This document shows positions 6,785-14,494 of a stretch of DNA of 21,336 nt, in pieces. The stretch spans positions 1 through 21,336 of the forward strand of contig JAAXHB010000075.1 in assembly GCA_012271125.1 (NCBI GenBank). Direction: 5' to 3'. The stretch is from Actinomycetota bacterium (lineage in GTDB: Bacteria; Actinomycetota; Acidimicrobiia; Acidimicrobiales; Aldehydirespiratoraceae). Under the pieces are notes generated by a model that worked only from the letters and a program-made list of their open reading frames with translations, did not search any database and had not been told where the DNA came from. The stretch's first letter is position 1, and each line of letters begins with the position of its first letter. Both the position numbers and the translations under genes were made by a program.

Positions 6785-7845
6785 GGGAGGGGGCCGTGCG
6801 TGGGGTTGTAGCCAAGCTCGACGAGAGCGTCACGGAAGGCATCGGCACGGTCGCTGTCGACCACCGCAGTCACTAGCCCTCGTGGGCCTTCTGAGGAGTG
6901 CGAGATGCCGAGGTCGTAGATGTTGACGTCCAAATCTGAAGCAAGTGTCGTGATTTTGGCGAGCTGACCAGCTTCGTCTTTAATGCCGACATTGATGACG
7001 GTGAGCTTGTCAGGCTCAGGCGCAGTCGTCGGCAAATTGAGGCGAGTCTGGCGGGCTTGGGTGAGATGGGTCAGCAGTTCGTCTTTGTTGTGAGCCGAGA
7101 CGAGGTCGTTGATCTTGGTCAGCTCGGCGATTATCTCCTGCAGGATTGCGGTGATGGCTTCGCTGTTTTGCACGCAAATCTCGGGCCAGATGGCGGGGTG
7201 GCCGGACACGACTCGGGTCATGTCGCGGAAACCGCCGGCGGCGAGGCGTAGCACGGCTCGATGCTCCGCGGAGTGGGTGTGGGCGACGCTCATGAGGGTG
7301 GCGGCGGTCAGGTGCGGCACGTGTGAGACGATGGCGACTAGGGCGTCGTGACGCTGCGGGTCGAGGGAAATTACTTGTGAACCGAAGCTGGAGACCACGC
7401 CGCGCACGTAGGCGAGGGCGTCGTCGTCGGTGTTGGCTGTGGGGGTGATGACCCAGACGGCACCGTCAAACATGTCGGGACTGGCACCGATTACGCCTTC
7501 TTGTTCGTTGCCGGCCATGGGGTGACCTGCGACGAAGTTGGCGGCGGTGACAGCTTGGGTGACTTTTGATTTGACGCTGCCAACGTCGGTGACGACTTTT
7601 GCGCCGGCGTCGAGCAATGTTTGGGCGGTTTCGGCGAGGACGCCGACGGGTGTGGCGACGATGCCGAGGTCGCAAGGCTGGGGTTCGCCGATGCGATCCA
7701 CCGCGCCTACGGAAACGGCTTCAGTGGCGCGGGAGGGGTTGGGTTCGACGCCGATGACATGCCAGCCCTGGCTGCGCAGTGCCATGCCGACTGAGCCGCC
7801 GATGAGTCCGGTGCCGGCGACGACGGCGGTGGGGTGGGTCGACAC
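6781..7845 (-). CDS. tyrA: prephenate dehydrogenase with C-terminal ACT domain
   Basis: Oxidative decarboxylation of prephenate to 4-hydroxyphenylpyruvate for tyrosine synthesis. The N-terminal Rossmann motif VVAGTGLIGGSVGMALR binds the dinucleotide; TDVGSVKSKV and VAGHPMAGNEQEG, with the catalytic His, follow. A helical dehydrogenase domain leads to an ACT domain (from DKLTVINVGIKDEAGQLAKI), which in this family usually mediates feedback by an aromatic amino acid. The GTG at 7845 is preferred because a weak GGTAGAG lies nine bases upstream; a TTG at 7854 would add three residues. Downstream it overlaps aroA by four bases. Confidence 0.93.
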   Translation of the reverse strand: MSTHPTAVVAGTGLIGGSVGMALRSQGWHVIGVEPNPSRATEAVSVGAVDRIGEPQPCDLGIVATPVGVLAETAQTLLDAGAKVVTDVGSVKSKVTQAVTAANFVAGHPMAGNEQEGVIGASPDMFDGAVWVITPTANTDDDALAYVRGVVSSFGSQVISLDPQRHDALVAIVSHVPHLTAATLMSVAHTHSAEHRAVLRLAAGGFRDMTRVVSGHPAIWPEICVQNSEAITAILQEIIAELTKINDLVSAHNKDELLTHLTQARQTRLNLPTTAPEPDKLTVINVGIKDEAGQLAKITTLASDLDVNIYDLGISHSSEGPRGLVTAVVDSDRADAFRDALVELGYNPTHGPLP

Positions 7846-7879
7846 GACAGGCAACTCTACCGATGGGCGGTTTAGGGAC

Positions 7880-8650
7880 TTAGTGGTAGGTGGCGGCTTC
7901 GAGAGAGCGGATTTCAGCGACGGTGAGGATGCGCCAGCTGCCAGTGGCTAGGTGCGGGTCTTTGAGGTTGGCGATTCTGGTGCGCACTAAGCGTTTCACG
8001 GGATGGCCTACGGCTTCGCACATGCGACGCACTTGTCGGTTGCGGCCTTCGTGGATGACGATGCGCAGAACATTTTTTGAAATGAGCGACACTTGGGCTT
8101 TGGCGGTGATGCCGTCTTCGAGTTCGACGCCTTGACGCAACCTGCGCAGGGCAGCTCTAGACGGTGTGTCGGTGACATGGGCGAGGTATTCCTTGTCTAC
8201 GCCAAAGGACGGATGGGTGAGTCGGTGCGCTAAGCCGCCGTCGTTGGTTAACAACAGCAGGCCTTCGGTTTGGTAGTCGAGGCGTCCGACTGGGAACACC
8301 CTGGGTTCAGTTGGGACGAGGTCAATTACGGTTTGGCGTCCTTGTGGGTCATCGGCGGTAGTGACGACTCCGGCGGGTTTATTGAGCAGGTAGCAGATGA
8401 GGTCGGATCGCACGGTGATGACGTTGCCGTCAACGGTCACCTCAGAGTCGTCGGTGACTCGATCTCCTAGCTCTGCGATGATGCCGTCGATCTGGACACG
8501 ACCGGCAGCGATTAGCTCTTCACAGGCTCGGCGGCTGCCCATGCCGGCTCTAGCTAAGACCTTTTGTAGGCGCTCTTTTTGGAGACGTTCACCTTGTAGA
8601 CGTTCGCCTTGCGATTTGGTGTCAAGGAGTGGCTCTTCGGTTGGGGTCAT
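7880..8650 (-). CDS. rluB: 23S rRNA pseudouridine synthase, RluB/RsuA family
   Basis: Two-domain enzyme: an N-terminal S4 RNA-binding domain (KVLARAGMGSRRACEELIAAG) and an RsuA-type catalytic domain with the active Asp in VGRLDYQTEGLLLLTNDG and the late EGRNRQVRRMCEAVGHPV motif. It isomerises a uridine in 23S rRNA (RluB is the usual actinobacterial member next to scpB); the precise target uridine is inferred. The start is taken as ATG 8650; TTG one codon upstream is also open. Before the S4 domain lies a threefold 5-residue repeat of the (G/K)ERLQ type. It follows scpB by 12 bp. Confidence 0.93.
   Translation of the reverse strand: MTPTEEPLLDTKSQGERLQGERLQKERLQKVLARAGMGSRRACEELIAAGRVQIDGIIAELGDRVTDDSEVTVDGNVITVRSDLICYLLNKPAGVVTTADDPQGRQTVIDLVPTEPRVFPVGRLDYQTEGLLLLTNDGGLAHRLTHPSFGVDKEYLAHVTDTPSRAALRRLRQGVELEDGITAKAQVSLISKNVLRIVIHEGRNRQVRRMCEAVGHPVKRLVRTRIANLKDPHLATGSWRILTVAEIRSLEAATYH
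8561..8605 (-). repeat. three diverged 15-bp units in the rluB 5' end
   Basis: Units 8561-8575 (cttttgtaggcgctc), 8576-8590 (tttttggagacgttc) and 8591-8605 (accttgtagacgttc) share ERLQ coding on the minus strand. Homologues normally have a single ERLQKVLA entry into the S4 domain, so the two upstream units look like an N-terminal expansion. Confidence 0.7.
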
Positions 8651-8662
8651 CAAATGGTTGCC

Positions 8663-9238
8663 TTAGGTGTCGACTGCGGCACCTCGGAGCTTCTTTTCAA
8701 GGCTTTCGACAACGTCATCGGAGGGCACGAAATCCTCTAGGGGGGGTAGGTCACCCAGCGAGTTCATGCCAAGTCGTTCTAGGAAGTCAATGGTTGTGCC
8801 ATAGAGCACGGCTTGACCGGGACCATCGGATCTGCCGGTTTCTTCGATTAGTCCCCAGCGGCGCAGGGTGCGGATCGGCCCTTCGGAGCTGACGCCTCGG
8901 ATTTCAGCGACTTGGGCACGTGAGACCGGCTGCTTGTAGGCGATTACGGCGAGGGTTTCGAGTCCGGCTGGTGAGATGCGCGTTGAGGTGCCTTCGAGCA
9001 GGTAGCGCTCGACTTGCTCTGTGTGTTCAGGTGCGCTTTGGAATCGGTAGCCGCCGGCGATGCGGGCGAGGATGAACCCTCGGGACTGTGCCTCATAGTC
9101 GGCGGCGAGTTTTTGGCAGGCTGCTTCGGCTTGGTCTGGGTGACACCCCAGGATCGTTCCAAGTAGTGCTGGAGTGACGGGTTCTTCAGCGACTATGAGG
9201 ATTGCTTCGATTTGGGCGTGTAAGTCGCCGTTATCCAT
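8663..9238 (-). CDS. scpB: segregation and condensation protein B
   Basis: ScpB binds ScpA and Smc to form the condensin-like complex for chromosome compaction and segregation. The 191-residue protein begins with a winged-helix block (AQIEAILIVAEEPVTPALLGTILG region) and has a second winged helix with the conserved LETLAVIAYKQPVSRAQVAEIRGV region and DFLERLGMNSLGDLPPL near the end. The ATG at 9238 is chosen because it fits the family N-terminus; the frame stays open far upstream, with ATGs at 9253 and about 9268, but that part is poorly family-like and overlaps scpA. No good Shine-Dalgarno is seen. It now starts 29 bp after the scpA stop; see the 19-bp duplication. Confidence 0.93.
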   Translation of the reverse strand: MDNGDLHAQIEAILIVAEEPVTPALLGTILGCHPDQAEAACQKLAADYEAQSRGFILARIAGGYRFQSAPEHTEQVERYLLEGTSTRISPAGLETLAVIAYKQPVSRAQVAEIRGVSSEGPIRTLRRWGLIEETGRSDGPGQAVLYGTTIDFLERLGMNSLGDLPPLEDFVPSDDVVESLEKKLRGAAVDT

Positions 9239-9267
9239 TGCCACTGGACCCATTGACGTTGGCACCA

Positions 9268-10116
9268 TTAATACTGGCCATTTCTGGTAATACTGGCCAT
9301 TTCTGGCTCGATGGGCTCTGGGCGTTTCTTCCCACCGATCCACACAATCACGATCTCGGCGAAGATGGCGCTTTGGCGCACGTCGGCGAGGCCTTGTTTG
9401 ATGAGCTCTAAAACGCCAAGGAATCGCACCACAACCTCGATGCGGTCGGTTAGGCCTGATGTGAGACGGCGAAACGATGCTTTTTTGAGCTTGGTGAGCT
9501 CATTGACGAGCTCGTTGACGGCATCTTCGACAGTGATGGTGATCTGGTTGATATGGGAAATGTCGACGATTGGATCTGGAACGGGTTTGGATATGCCGCG
9601 GAAGGCGTTGCGCAAGTCCTGCGAGGTGACATCTGCGAGTGCGTCTGGTCGTAGTTCTTTGAAACGATCTTCAAGGACACCGACTTCACGGGGATGGCTT
9701 TGGGCTGCTTCGATGATCATTGCCTGAAGCCGTTCACCGGCAGTTCGGAATGTGTGTGACTCGACTAGGCGTGCGAGCAGCAGGTCGCGGTCGTAGATGC
9801 CGTCGAATTCGTCGTCGAGATCAAGGTCTGTGCTTTGAGGCAGCAGTCGTCGGGTTTTGAGCTCCACCAGCGTTGCTGCGATTACTAGGAACTCTGTGGC
9901 TTCTTCCAGGTTCACCGTCGGCTCGTTGTCGTCTTGTTCTGTCAGCATTTTTAAGAACGCTTTGGCAATGTCAGCAATGCTGAACGACCACAGGTCAATC
10001 TCGCCTTTCATGACCAGCTGCAGCATCGTTTCAAACGGTCCCGAATAGACGGGCGTGTCGACTTGACAAATCACCAGCGCAAAAGTTAGTTGAACCACGC
10101 AGCCATATTTGGTCAC
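9268..10116 (-). CDS. scpA: segregation and condensation protein A
   Basis: Kleisin-type subunit linking Smc and ScpB. The family entry motif appears as VYSGPFETMLQLVMKGEIDLWSFSIADIAKAFL, near residues 23-55 (in place of the usual FEGPLDLLL), followed by the LEEATEFLVIAATLVELKTRRLLP helix and a C-terminal winged helix with VVRFLGVLELIKQGLADVRQ. The GTG at 10116 is the most upstream start; GTGs at codons 7 and 15 (10074) are possible and would fit the family start better. The stop at 9270-9268 lies in a 19-bp tandem duplication that shifts the frame, so the last six residues are probably not ancestral. Confidence 0.9.
   Translation of the reverse strand: MTKYGCVVQLTFALVICQVDTPVYSGPFETMLQLVMKGEIDLWSFSIADIAKAFLKMLTEQDDNEPTVNLEEATEFLVIAATLVELKTRRLLPQSTDLDLDDEFDGIYDRDLLLARLVESHTFRTAGERLQAMIIEAAQSHPREVGVLEDRFKELRPDALADVTSQDLRNAFRGISKPVPDPIVDISHINQITITVEDAVNELVNELTKLKKASFRRLTSGLTDRIEVVVRFLGVLELIKQGLADVRQSAIFAEIVIVWIGGKKRPEPIEPEMASITRNGQY
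9269..9306. repeat. perfect 19-bp tandem duplication at the scpA/scpB junction
   Basis: taatactggccatttctgg is present at 9269-9287 and repeated without change at 9288-9306. Nineteen is not a multiple of three, so the copy shifts the scpA frame. With one copy removed, scpA would run 12 codons past MASI and stop at a TAA (9233-9231) inside the scpB start ATGGATAA. Confidence 0.97.
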
Positions 10117-10117
10117 C

Positions 10118-10145
10118 CCTATGTGAAATCGCCTATGTGAAATCG
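10118..10145. repeat. perfect 14-bp tandem duplication upstream of scpA
   Basis: cctatgtgaaatcg lies at 10118-10131 and again at 10132-10145. It is within the 75-bp divergent region between scpA and the bacterioferritin gene, one base from the proposed scpA GTG. It lies where promoter or leader elements of both genes should be. A possible bfr -10 (TATAGG, 10167-10172) has no good -35 at standard spacing. Confidence 0.93.
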
Positions 10146-10191
10146 GTTGTGGAATTGGTTTGGGGCTATAGGGCGGGGTTAGGCTCAGAAC

Positions 10192-10659
10192 ATGCAGGGC
10201 AATGCTGAGGTTCTTGAGTTTTTAAACGAGGCGTTGGCGGCTGAGTTGACCGCCGTCAATCAGTATTTCCTGCACGCCAAAATGTGCGACGACTGGGGCT
10301 ACACCAAACTCGGTGGTCTCTATCGCGAAGAGAGCATTGACGAGATGCGTGACGCTGAGAAGCTGATGGAGCGAATCTTGTTGCTCGATGGACGGCCCAA
10401 CATGGTGCCGTTGAACGTTCAAGTCGGTGGGTCGGTGGCTGAGCAGTTGGCAGCGAACAAGCAACTTGAGGCTGATGCCGTTGACCGCTACCGCCGTGGG
10501 GTGACATTGTGCCTGCAACATGGTGACGCTGGCACGCGAGAGCTGCTAGAGACAATCCTTGTTGGCGAAGAGGAGCATTTGGACTGGATCGAGACTCAAG
10601 AGTCGATCATTGCCGACATCGGCATCGAGCTATATCAGCAATCCATGACCGCTGGCTAA
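10192..10659 (+). CDS. bfr: bacterioferritin
   Basis: Iron-storage protein of 155 residues, expected to form a 24-subunit cage binding heme between subunits. The N-terminus and the LNEALAAELTAVNQYFLHAKM segment are typical. Expected ferroxidase ligands by alignment to E. coli Bfr: Glu18, Glu51, Glu93, Glu126 and His129 are present, and Met52 (heme ligand) is kept. The position of His54 is Asp (codon GAC at 10351-10353) within ESIDEMRDAE. A change of first base (CAC to GAC) would explain it. Divergent from scpA; trpS begins seven bases after its stop, so the two are probably cotranscribed. Confidence 0.93.
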   Translation: MQGNAEVLEFLNEALAAELTAVNQYFLHAKMCDDWGYTKLGGLYREESIDEMRDAEKLMERILLLDGRPNMVPLNVQVGGSVAEQLAANKQLEADAVDRYRRGVTLCLQHGDAGTRELLETILVGEEEHLDWIETQESIIADIGIELYQQSMTAG

Positions 10660-10666
10660 CGAGGCT

Positions 10667-11650
10667 GTGAAACGGGTATTTAGTGGGATACAGCCAAGTG
10701 GGGAGCTGCATCTAGGCAACTATCTAGGCGCGATACGCAACTGGGTGGAGATGCAACACAGTGCTGACGCATTTTTTTGTGTGGTGGATTTGCACGCTTT
10801 AACGATTCCCAAAGAGTCGGGCGAGGTGGGGGCGGCGTCGCTGCGATTGTCGCAGCTGTTGATGGCGTGCGGGCTTGATCCCCACGTTTGCACGATGTTC
10901 GTGCAAAGCCATGTGCGAGAACACACCGAGCTGGCGTGGCTGATGGAATGTCACGTGAGCTTCGGTGAGCTAAGCCGTATGACGCAATTCAAGGATAAGT
11001 CAGCTCAACAAAAGGACTTCATCTCCGCGGGACTGTTCACTTATCCGGCGCTACAGGCTGCTGACATTTTGCTTTACGACACCGATGAGGTGCCGGTTGG
11101 TGCCGATCAACGGCAACACATTGAGATAACCCGTGACATTGCCGAGCGCTTCAACGGGCGTTACGGGGAGACGTTTGTGTTACCGGAGGCGGTGATTCCC
11201 CAAGCGGGGGCAAGGGTCATGGACTTGCAAGAACCGACTAACAAGATGTCAAAGTCGTTGGAGTCGCCTCGAGGCACGGTGGACTTACTGGACCCGCCAG
11301 AAGTCGTTGTCAAAAAAATCAAGTCGGCTGAGACCGATTCTGATACCGAGGTGCGGTTTGACTTTGAAACCAAGCCAGGTGTGTCGAACCTGTTGTCAAT
11401 ACTGGCTGCGGCGACGCAGCGAGATCCAAATGAGATAGCTGGCGACTATGAGATGTACGGGCCATTGAAAGCCGACGCTGCTGACGCAGTTGTCGAGATG
11501 CTGACACCGATACAGGCACGGTTTACCGAGCTAGAAGCTGATCCGGCTGAGACGGCACGGCTACTGGAGTTTGGGGCAGACAAGGCACAAGAAATAGCGG
11601 CGGCGACGGTCAAGCGAGCCAAAGCGAACTTGGGGCTATTGGCTAACTGA
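10667..11650 (+). CDS. trpS: tryptophanyl-tRNA synthetase
   Basis: Class Ic aminoacyl-tRNA synthetase that charges tRNA-Trp. The 327-residue protein starts at GTG with FSGIQPSGELHLGNYLGAI (residues 5-23), containing the HIGH-type signature HLGN (15-18). The KMSKS loop is intact at 193-197 (TNKMSKSLESP). GADQRQHIEITRDIAERFN (145-163) is typical of bacterial TrpRS. A GAGG a few bases before the GTG at 10667 can act as ribosome site. Located right after bfr on the same strand. Confidence 0.96.
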   Translation: MKRVFSGIQPSGELHLGNYLGAIRNWVEMQHSADAFFCVVDLHALTIPKESGEVGAASLRLSQLLMACGLDPHVCTMFVQSHVREHTELAWLMECHVSFGELSRMTQFKDKSAQQKDFISAGLFTYPALQAADILLYDTDEVPVGADQRQHIEITRDIAERFNGRYGETFVLPEAVIPQAGARVMDLQEPTNKMSKSLESPRGTVDLLDPPEVVVKKIKSAETDSDTEVRFDFETKPGVSNLLSILAAATQRDPNEIAGDYEMYGPLKADAADAVVEMLTPIQARFTELEADPAETARLLEFGADKAQEIAAATVKRAKANLGLLAN

Positions 11651-11685
11651 ACTATGTCAGCGTCCTAAGGGGTGGGGCGCAGATG

Positions 11686-11705
11686 TGCCACAGAAAATGG
11701 TGGCA
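11686..11705. terminator. weak hairpin between convergent trpS and SBP gene
   Basis: TGCCAC at 11686-11691 pairs with GTGGCA at 11700-11705 around an 8-base loop. It sits in the 66-bp gap between two converging genes, where a bidirectional terminator would be expected. Neither side has a T-run, so it is not a classical intrinsic terminator. Confidence 0.25.
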
Positions 11706-11716
11706 AGGTGATTGGG

Positions 11717-12931
11717 TTAGTTGATGGGATAGCGCAGATCGGCAACAGCGGCTGAAGGTGGCGCGACTACCACTATTTCGCCGTCTTGGATTTGGACGGT
11801 GCCCATTGGCTTGGCTGTGTTGACGCCACGTGTGTCGAAGTTGATTGGGCCGTAGAAGGTGTTGACGTCTAGATCGAGTAGTGCGTTGCGGACGGCGTTG
11901 GTATCGGTAGAGCCGGCGGCTTCGATGGCTAGGTGCAATGCCAAGGCTGCGGCGGTGGAGCTAGCGGCTTGATAAACGGGAGCTTCGCCCCAGAGCGTCT
12001 CAAAGTAGGTGGCATAGTCATCAGCGGTGCCGAAATAGTTGCCGGTGTAGGTCATGGAGGCGTCCCATTGGGTGGGACCGAGCAGGCCTTCTGCGGCGCT
12101 GCCGATGTCGTCAACGAATTGAGGATTTGATGGACCGACTGTGAGAAGCATGGCAGCCGGGTTGAAGCCGACCTCGTCGGCGGTTTGGGCTAACAGGACT
12201 GCGTCGTTGTAGTAGCCGCCACCGACAAGTGCGTCGGGGTTTAAATCCGCGAACCAAGACAGGACATCCGCGGTGGTTTCGATGCCGTCATAGGACAAGT
12301 TCTCGGGGTCTTGGTAGTAGGACTCGCGGGTGATCAGCACCATTGCGTTGGCTTCGAGGTGGTTGACGGCACCATTACCGACGGCTACCGAAAAGGGGGA
12401 GTCGTCATGAGAAACGATGGCGTTGCGGGCACCGGCAGCGGCGAGGGCTTCGATGGATGACTTGGTGTAGTCACTGCCGACAGTGGCGACGAGGAAAATG
12501 TGCTCGAAGCCGCGTTCGTAGATGACGTCGGAGGTGCCGTTGCCGATGAGCATCAGGGTGGTGTTTTCTTCGGCGACAGCACTTGCGTCAAAAGTGAGGG
12601 TGCTGGAGTAAGGGGCGAGAAGAAAATCGACACCTTCGTCGATGAGACGCTGGACTTGATTGGCGGCGGTCGTTGGATCGGATTGGTCGTCGTAGTAGAC
12701 GATTTCAACTTGGTGACGTTGGTCGCCTATGCGGATTCCGCCGTAGTCGTTGTTGACCCAATGCGCCCAGGTGTCATAACCGAGACGAGAGTCGTGACCT
12801 TCGGCGGCGAACCTGCCGGTTTCGCTAAGGGCTGCGCCGATGCGGATAGTGCCAGCAGAGGCGGGGGCTTTGCTACAGGCGGTGGTGAGCAGAAGAAGTG
12901 CTAGGACAGCGAGAAATATTGAGCGGCGCAT
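11717..12931 (-). CDS. lipoprotein, branched-chain amino acid ABC transporter substrate-binding family
   Basis: Extracellular solute-binding lipoprotein of 404 residues. A signal peptide with a hydrophobic core and a lipobox ending LTTAC gives a lipidated Cys19. The mature part opens with TIRIGAALSETGRFAAEG, typical of type 1 periplasmic binding proteins of the LivK/LivJ (Peripla_BP_6) family, which bind Leu/Ile/Val, amides or other small ligands. ATG at 12931 is used; a TTG one codon upstream is open. No permease or ATPase genes are near, so it appears orphaned or works with transporter genes elsewhere. The ligand cannot be told from sequence. It lies 15 bp after the HD-domain gene. Confidence 0.85.
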   Translation of the reverse strand: MRRSIFLAVLALLLLTTACSKAPASAGTIRIGAALSETGRFAAEGHDSRLGYDTWAHWVNNDYGGIRIGDQRHQVEIVYYDDQSDPTTAANQVQRLIDEGVDFLLAPYSSTLTFDASAVAEENTTLMLIGNGTSDVIYERGFEHIFLVATVGSDYTKSSIEALAAAGARNAIVSHDDSPFSVAVGNGAVNHLEANAMVLITRESYYQDPENLSYDGIETTADVLSWFADLNPDALVGGGYYNDAVLLAQTADEVGFNPAAMLLTVGPSNPQFVDDIGSAAEGLLGPTQWDASMTYTGNYFGTADDYATYFETLWGEAPVYQAASSTAAALALHLAIEAAGSTDTNAVRNALLDLDVNTFYGPINFDTRGVNTAKPMGTVQIQDGEIVVVAPPSAAVADLRYPIN

Positions 12932-12946
12932 CAAGCGTGAGGGTAG

Positions 12947-13486
12947 TTAGGCGTCATCGGCAGCGCGTAGGGCTTCAAGGACACTGTGAGGAATCTCACA
13001 GGTGCCGGCTTCAGGCAGACGACGGCTTTGATGATGGAGTGCCCAGGTAATAGCGAGCTGAGCTGAGCCAGCCTCGGTTAATAGACGCGCACCGGTTTCG
13101 GGATGGCGGACATACTTGCCGATCCGCCCTAAAAAACCGGAGCGGGTATGCCAACGACTAACTCGGGAGTGGCCAAGGGTTAGGGCGGCAAGGGTTGCGG
13201 CAACACGTCCGAAGGTGTCGAGGGCAGAATCGATCTTGCCGACGTCGTGAAGCAATGCCGCGGTGAGAGTGTTGTCATCGCAAGTATTAAGAAATGTTTG
13301 GGTGCGTTTGGCGACAGCGACTCCATGGCGGCGGTCAGGACCCGACATTTGTTCCCATAAGGCGATCTCGGCAGGGTTGAGGATTGTGCGAACCCAGGCT
13401 TCGTCGGAGGCGGCGGGCCCTGCGGGGTTGAGCGAGCCGAAGAAACGTCTTACTAGATGAAGCAAGTAGCTCATCGACATCGTCAC
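12947..13486 (-). CDS. small HD-domain protein, possible metal-dependent phosphohydrolase
   Basis: A 179-residue protein with an HD-superfamily pattern: His54 (RRHGVAVAKR), the His80-Asp81 pair in ALLHDVGKID, His128, His151/His152 (ALHHQ) and a late Asp pair at 177-178 (LRAADD). These residues would coordinate one or two metals, as in phosphohydrolases acting on nucleotides or phosphorylated substrates. The substrate is not evident and the small size suggests a single-domain enzyme. Starts at GTG 13486, ATG 13480 or ATG 13474 are all possible; none has a clear Shine-Dalgarno. It lies 9 bp after xerD and 15 bp before the binding-protein gene, so likely cotranscribed with both. Confidence 0.75.
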   Translation of the reverse strand: MTMSMSYLLHLVRRFFGSLNPAGPAASDEAWVRTILNPAEIALWEQMSGPDRRHGVAVAKRTQTFLNTCDDNTLTAALLHDVGKIDSALDTFGRVAATLAALTLGHSRVSRWHTRSGFLGRIGKYVRHPETGARLLTEAGSAQLAITWALHHQSRRLPEAGTCEIPHSVLEALRAADDA

Positions 13487-13495
13487 AAGACAGAG

Positions 13496-14494
13496 CTAGC
13501 GGGTGGCACGGGGATGCGCTGAGCGGTAGACACTCCAAAGCCGCTCGGTTGACACCTTTGTATAAATCTGAGTAGTGCCGATGGAAGCGTGACCGAGCAT
13601 TTCCTGAACGAAACGAATGTCGGCGCCGCCGTCGAGCATGTGAGTGGCACATGAGTGGCGCAACACGTGCGGGGTCAGCACGCCTTGAAGCCCGGCTTTT
13701 TCACCGAGGCGCACGATCAGCGCGTAGGCGCTTTGACGGGCGATGCGGCGGCCTCGGTTGCTCAAAAAGACGGCTTCGGAGTCGCCGCGACGAGCCCAGC
13801 GTTTGGGGATGAGCTGGTCACGGCCTTCCGGGCAGAGCCATTCGCCGAGTGCCTCGGCGGCGCAGCGACCGAGGGGCACGATGCGCTGCTTGGAACCTTT
13901 GCCGGTGACCCGAACAAGCCCTTCAACCAGGTCAATGTCGGATAGCGACATGGCAAGCAGCTCCGAAACACGACAACCTGTGCCATACAAGACCTCAAGG
14001 ATTGCCCGGTCTCTGCGGGTGAACGGATCAAGACCGTCATGACTGTTGTTGGCGACGCTGTCAATGAGGTCGGTGATTTGTTCAGGGGTAAGGGCTTTAG
14101 GCAAGGGTTTGGTGATTTTGGGGACTTCGACAAAGTCGGCGGGGTCGTTGATGTGGAGCAGCTCGGTGACGCAAAAAAGGTGCAAGCCACGAACGGCACT
14201 GAGCACACGCGTAGCTGAGGAGCGTTTCATACCGCCGGAGCGGAGGTCTGCTATGAAGTTTTCGATGTCGGTGGTGGTGACGGTTTCGATAGTGAGATTG
14301 TGTTCTTGGAGGTAGCGGTGATAGTGGCGCAGGTCAACTCGATACGCCGACAAGGTGTTAGCGGAGCGGCCTCGTTCGAGAGCTAACCAGTCGAGATAGG
14401 CAACGGCCTCGTTGGAGAGCTTGATCTCCGTTGATTCTGACGGATCGGAGGCGTCGGCTGTTTGATTCGACTCCTGAGATGTCGACGTTGCCAC
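13496..14494 (-). CDS. xerD: tyrosine recombinase XerD-like
   Basis: Site-specific recombinase that, with XerC, would resolve chromosome dimers at dif. The 332-residue protein has an N-terminal SAM-like DNA-binding domain (about 25-125) and the full catalytic set: Arg175 (GTGCRVSELL), Lys199, His276/Arg279 (HVLRHSCATHM), His302 (LGHASIGTTQIYT) and the nucleophile Tyr311. A Ser/Thr/Asp-rich leader of about 24 residues precedes the core. The GTG start shares one base with the pyrG stop (TAGTG), so it is coupled to pyrG. The pyrG-xerD proximity is actinobacterial in style; a stray integrase is unlikely because there are no phage genes or repeats around it. Confidence 0.92.
   Translation of the reverse strand: MATSTSQESNQTADASDPSESTEIKLSNEAVAYLDWLALERGRSANTLSAYRVDLRHYHRYLQEHNLTIETVTTTDIENFIADLRSGGMKRSSATRVLSAVRGLHLFCVTELLHINDPADFVEVPKITKPLPKALTPEQITDLIDSVANNSHDGLDPFTRRDRAILEVLYGTGCRVSELLAMSLSDIDLVEGLVRVTGKGSKQRIVPLGRCAAEALGEWLCPEGRDQLIPKRWARRGDSEAVFLSNRGRRIARQSAYALIVRLGEKAGLQGVLTPHVLRHSCATHMLDGGADIRFVQEMLGHASIGTTQIYTKVSTERLWSVYRSAHPRATR

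Noticed and set aside
9239..9343. Upstream extension of the scpB reading frame overlapping scpA
   Set aside because: The extra 35 residues are not family-like and start inside scpA; the open frame arises partly from the 19-bp duplication. ATG 9238 fits ScpB homologues.
11686..11705. Hairpin as an intrinsic terminator for trpS and the lipoprotein gene
   Set aside because: Only a 6-bp stem and no T-run on either side; kept only as a low-confidence feature.
13496..14494. Tyrosine recombinase as a sign of an integrated mobile element
   Set aside because: Full-length XerD-like protein coupled to pyrG, in the actinobacterial order, with no attachment repeats or phage genes nearby.
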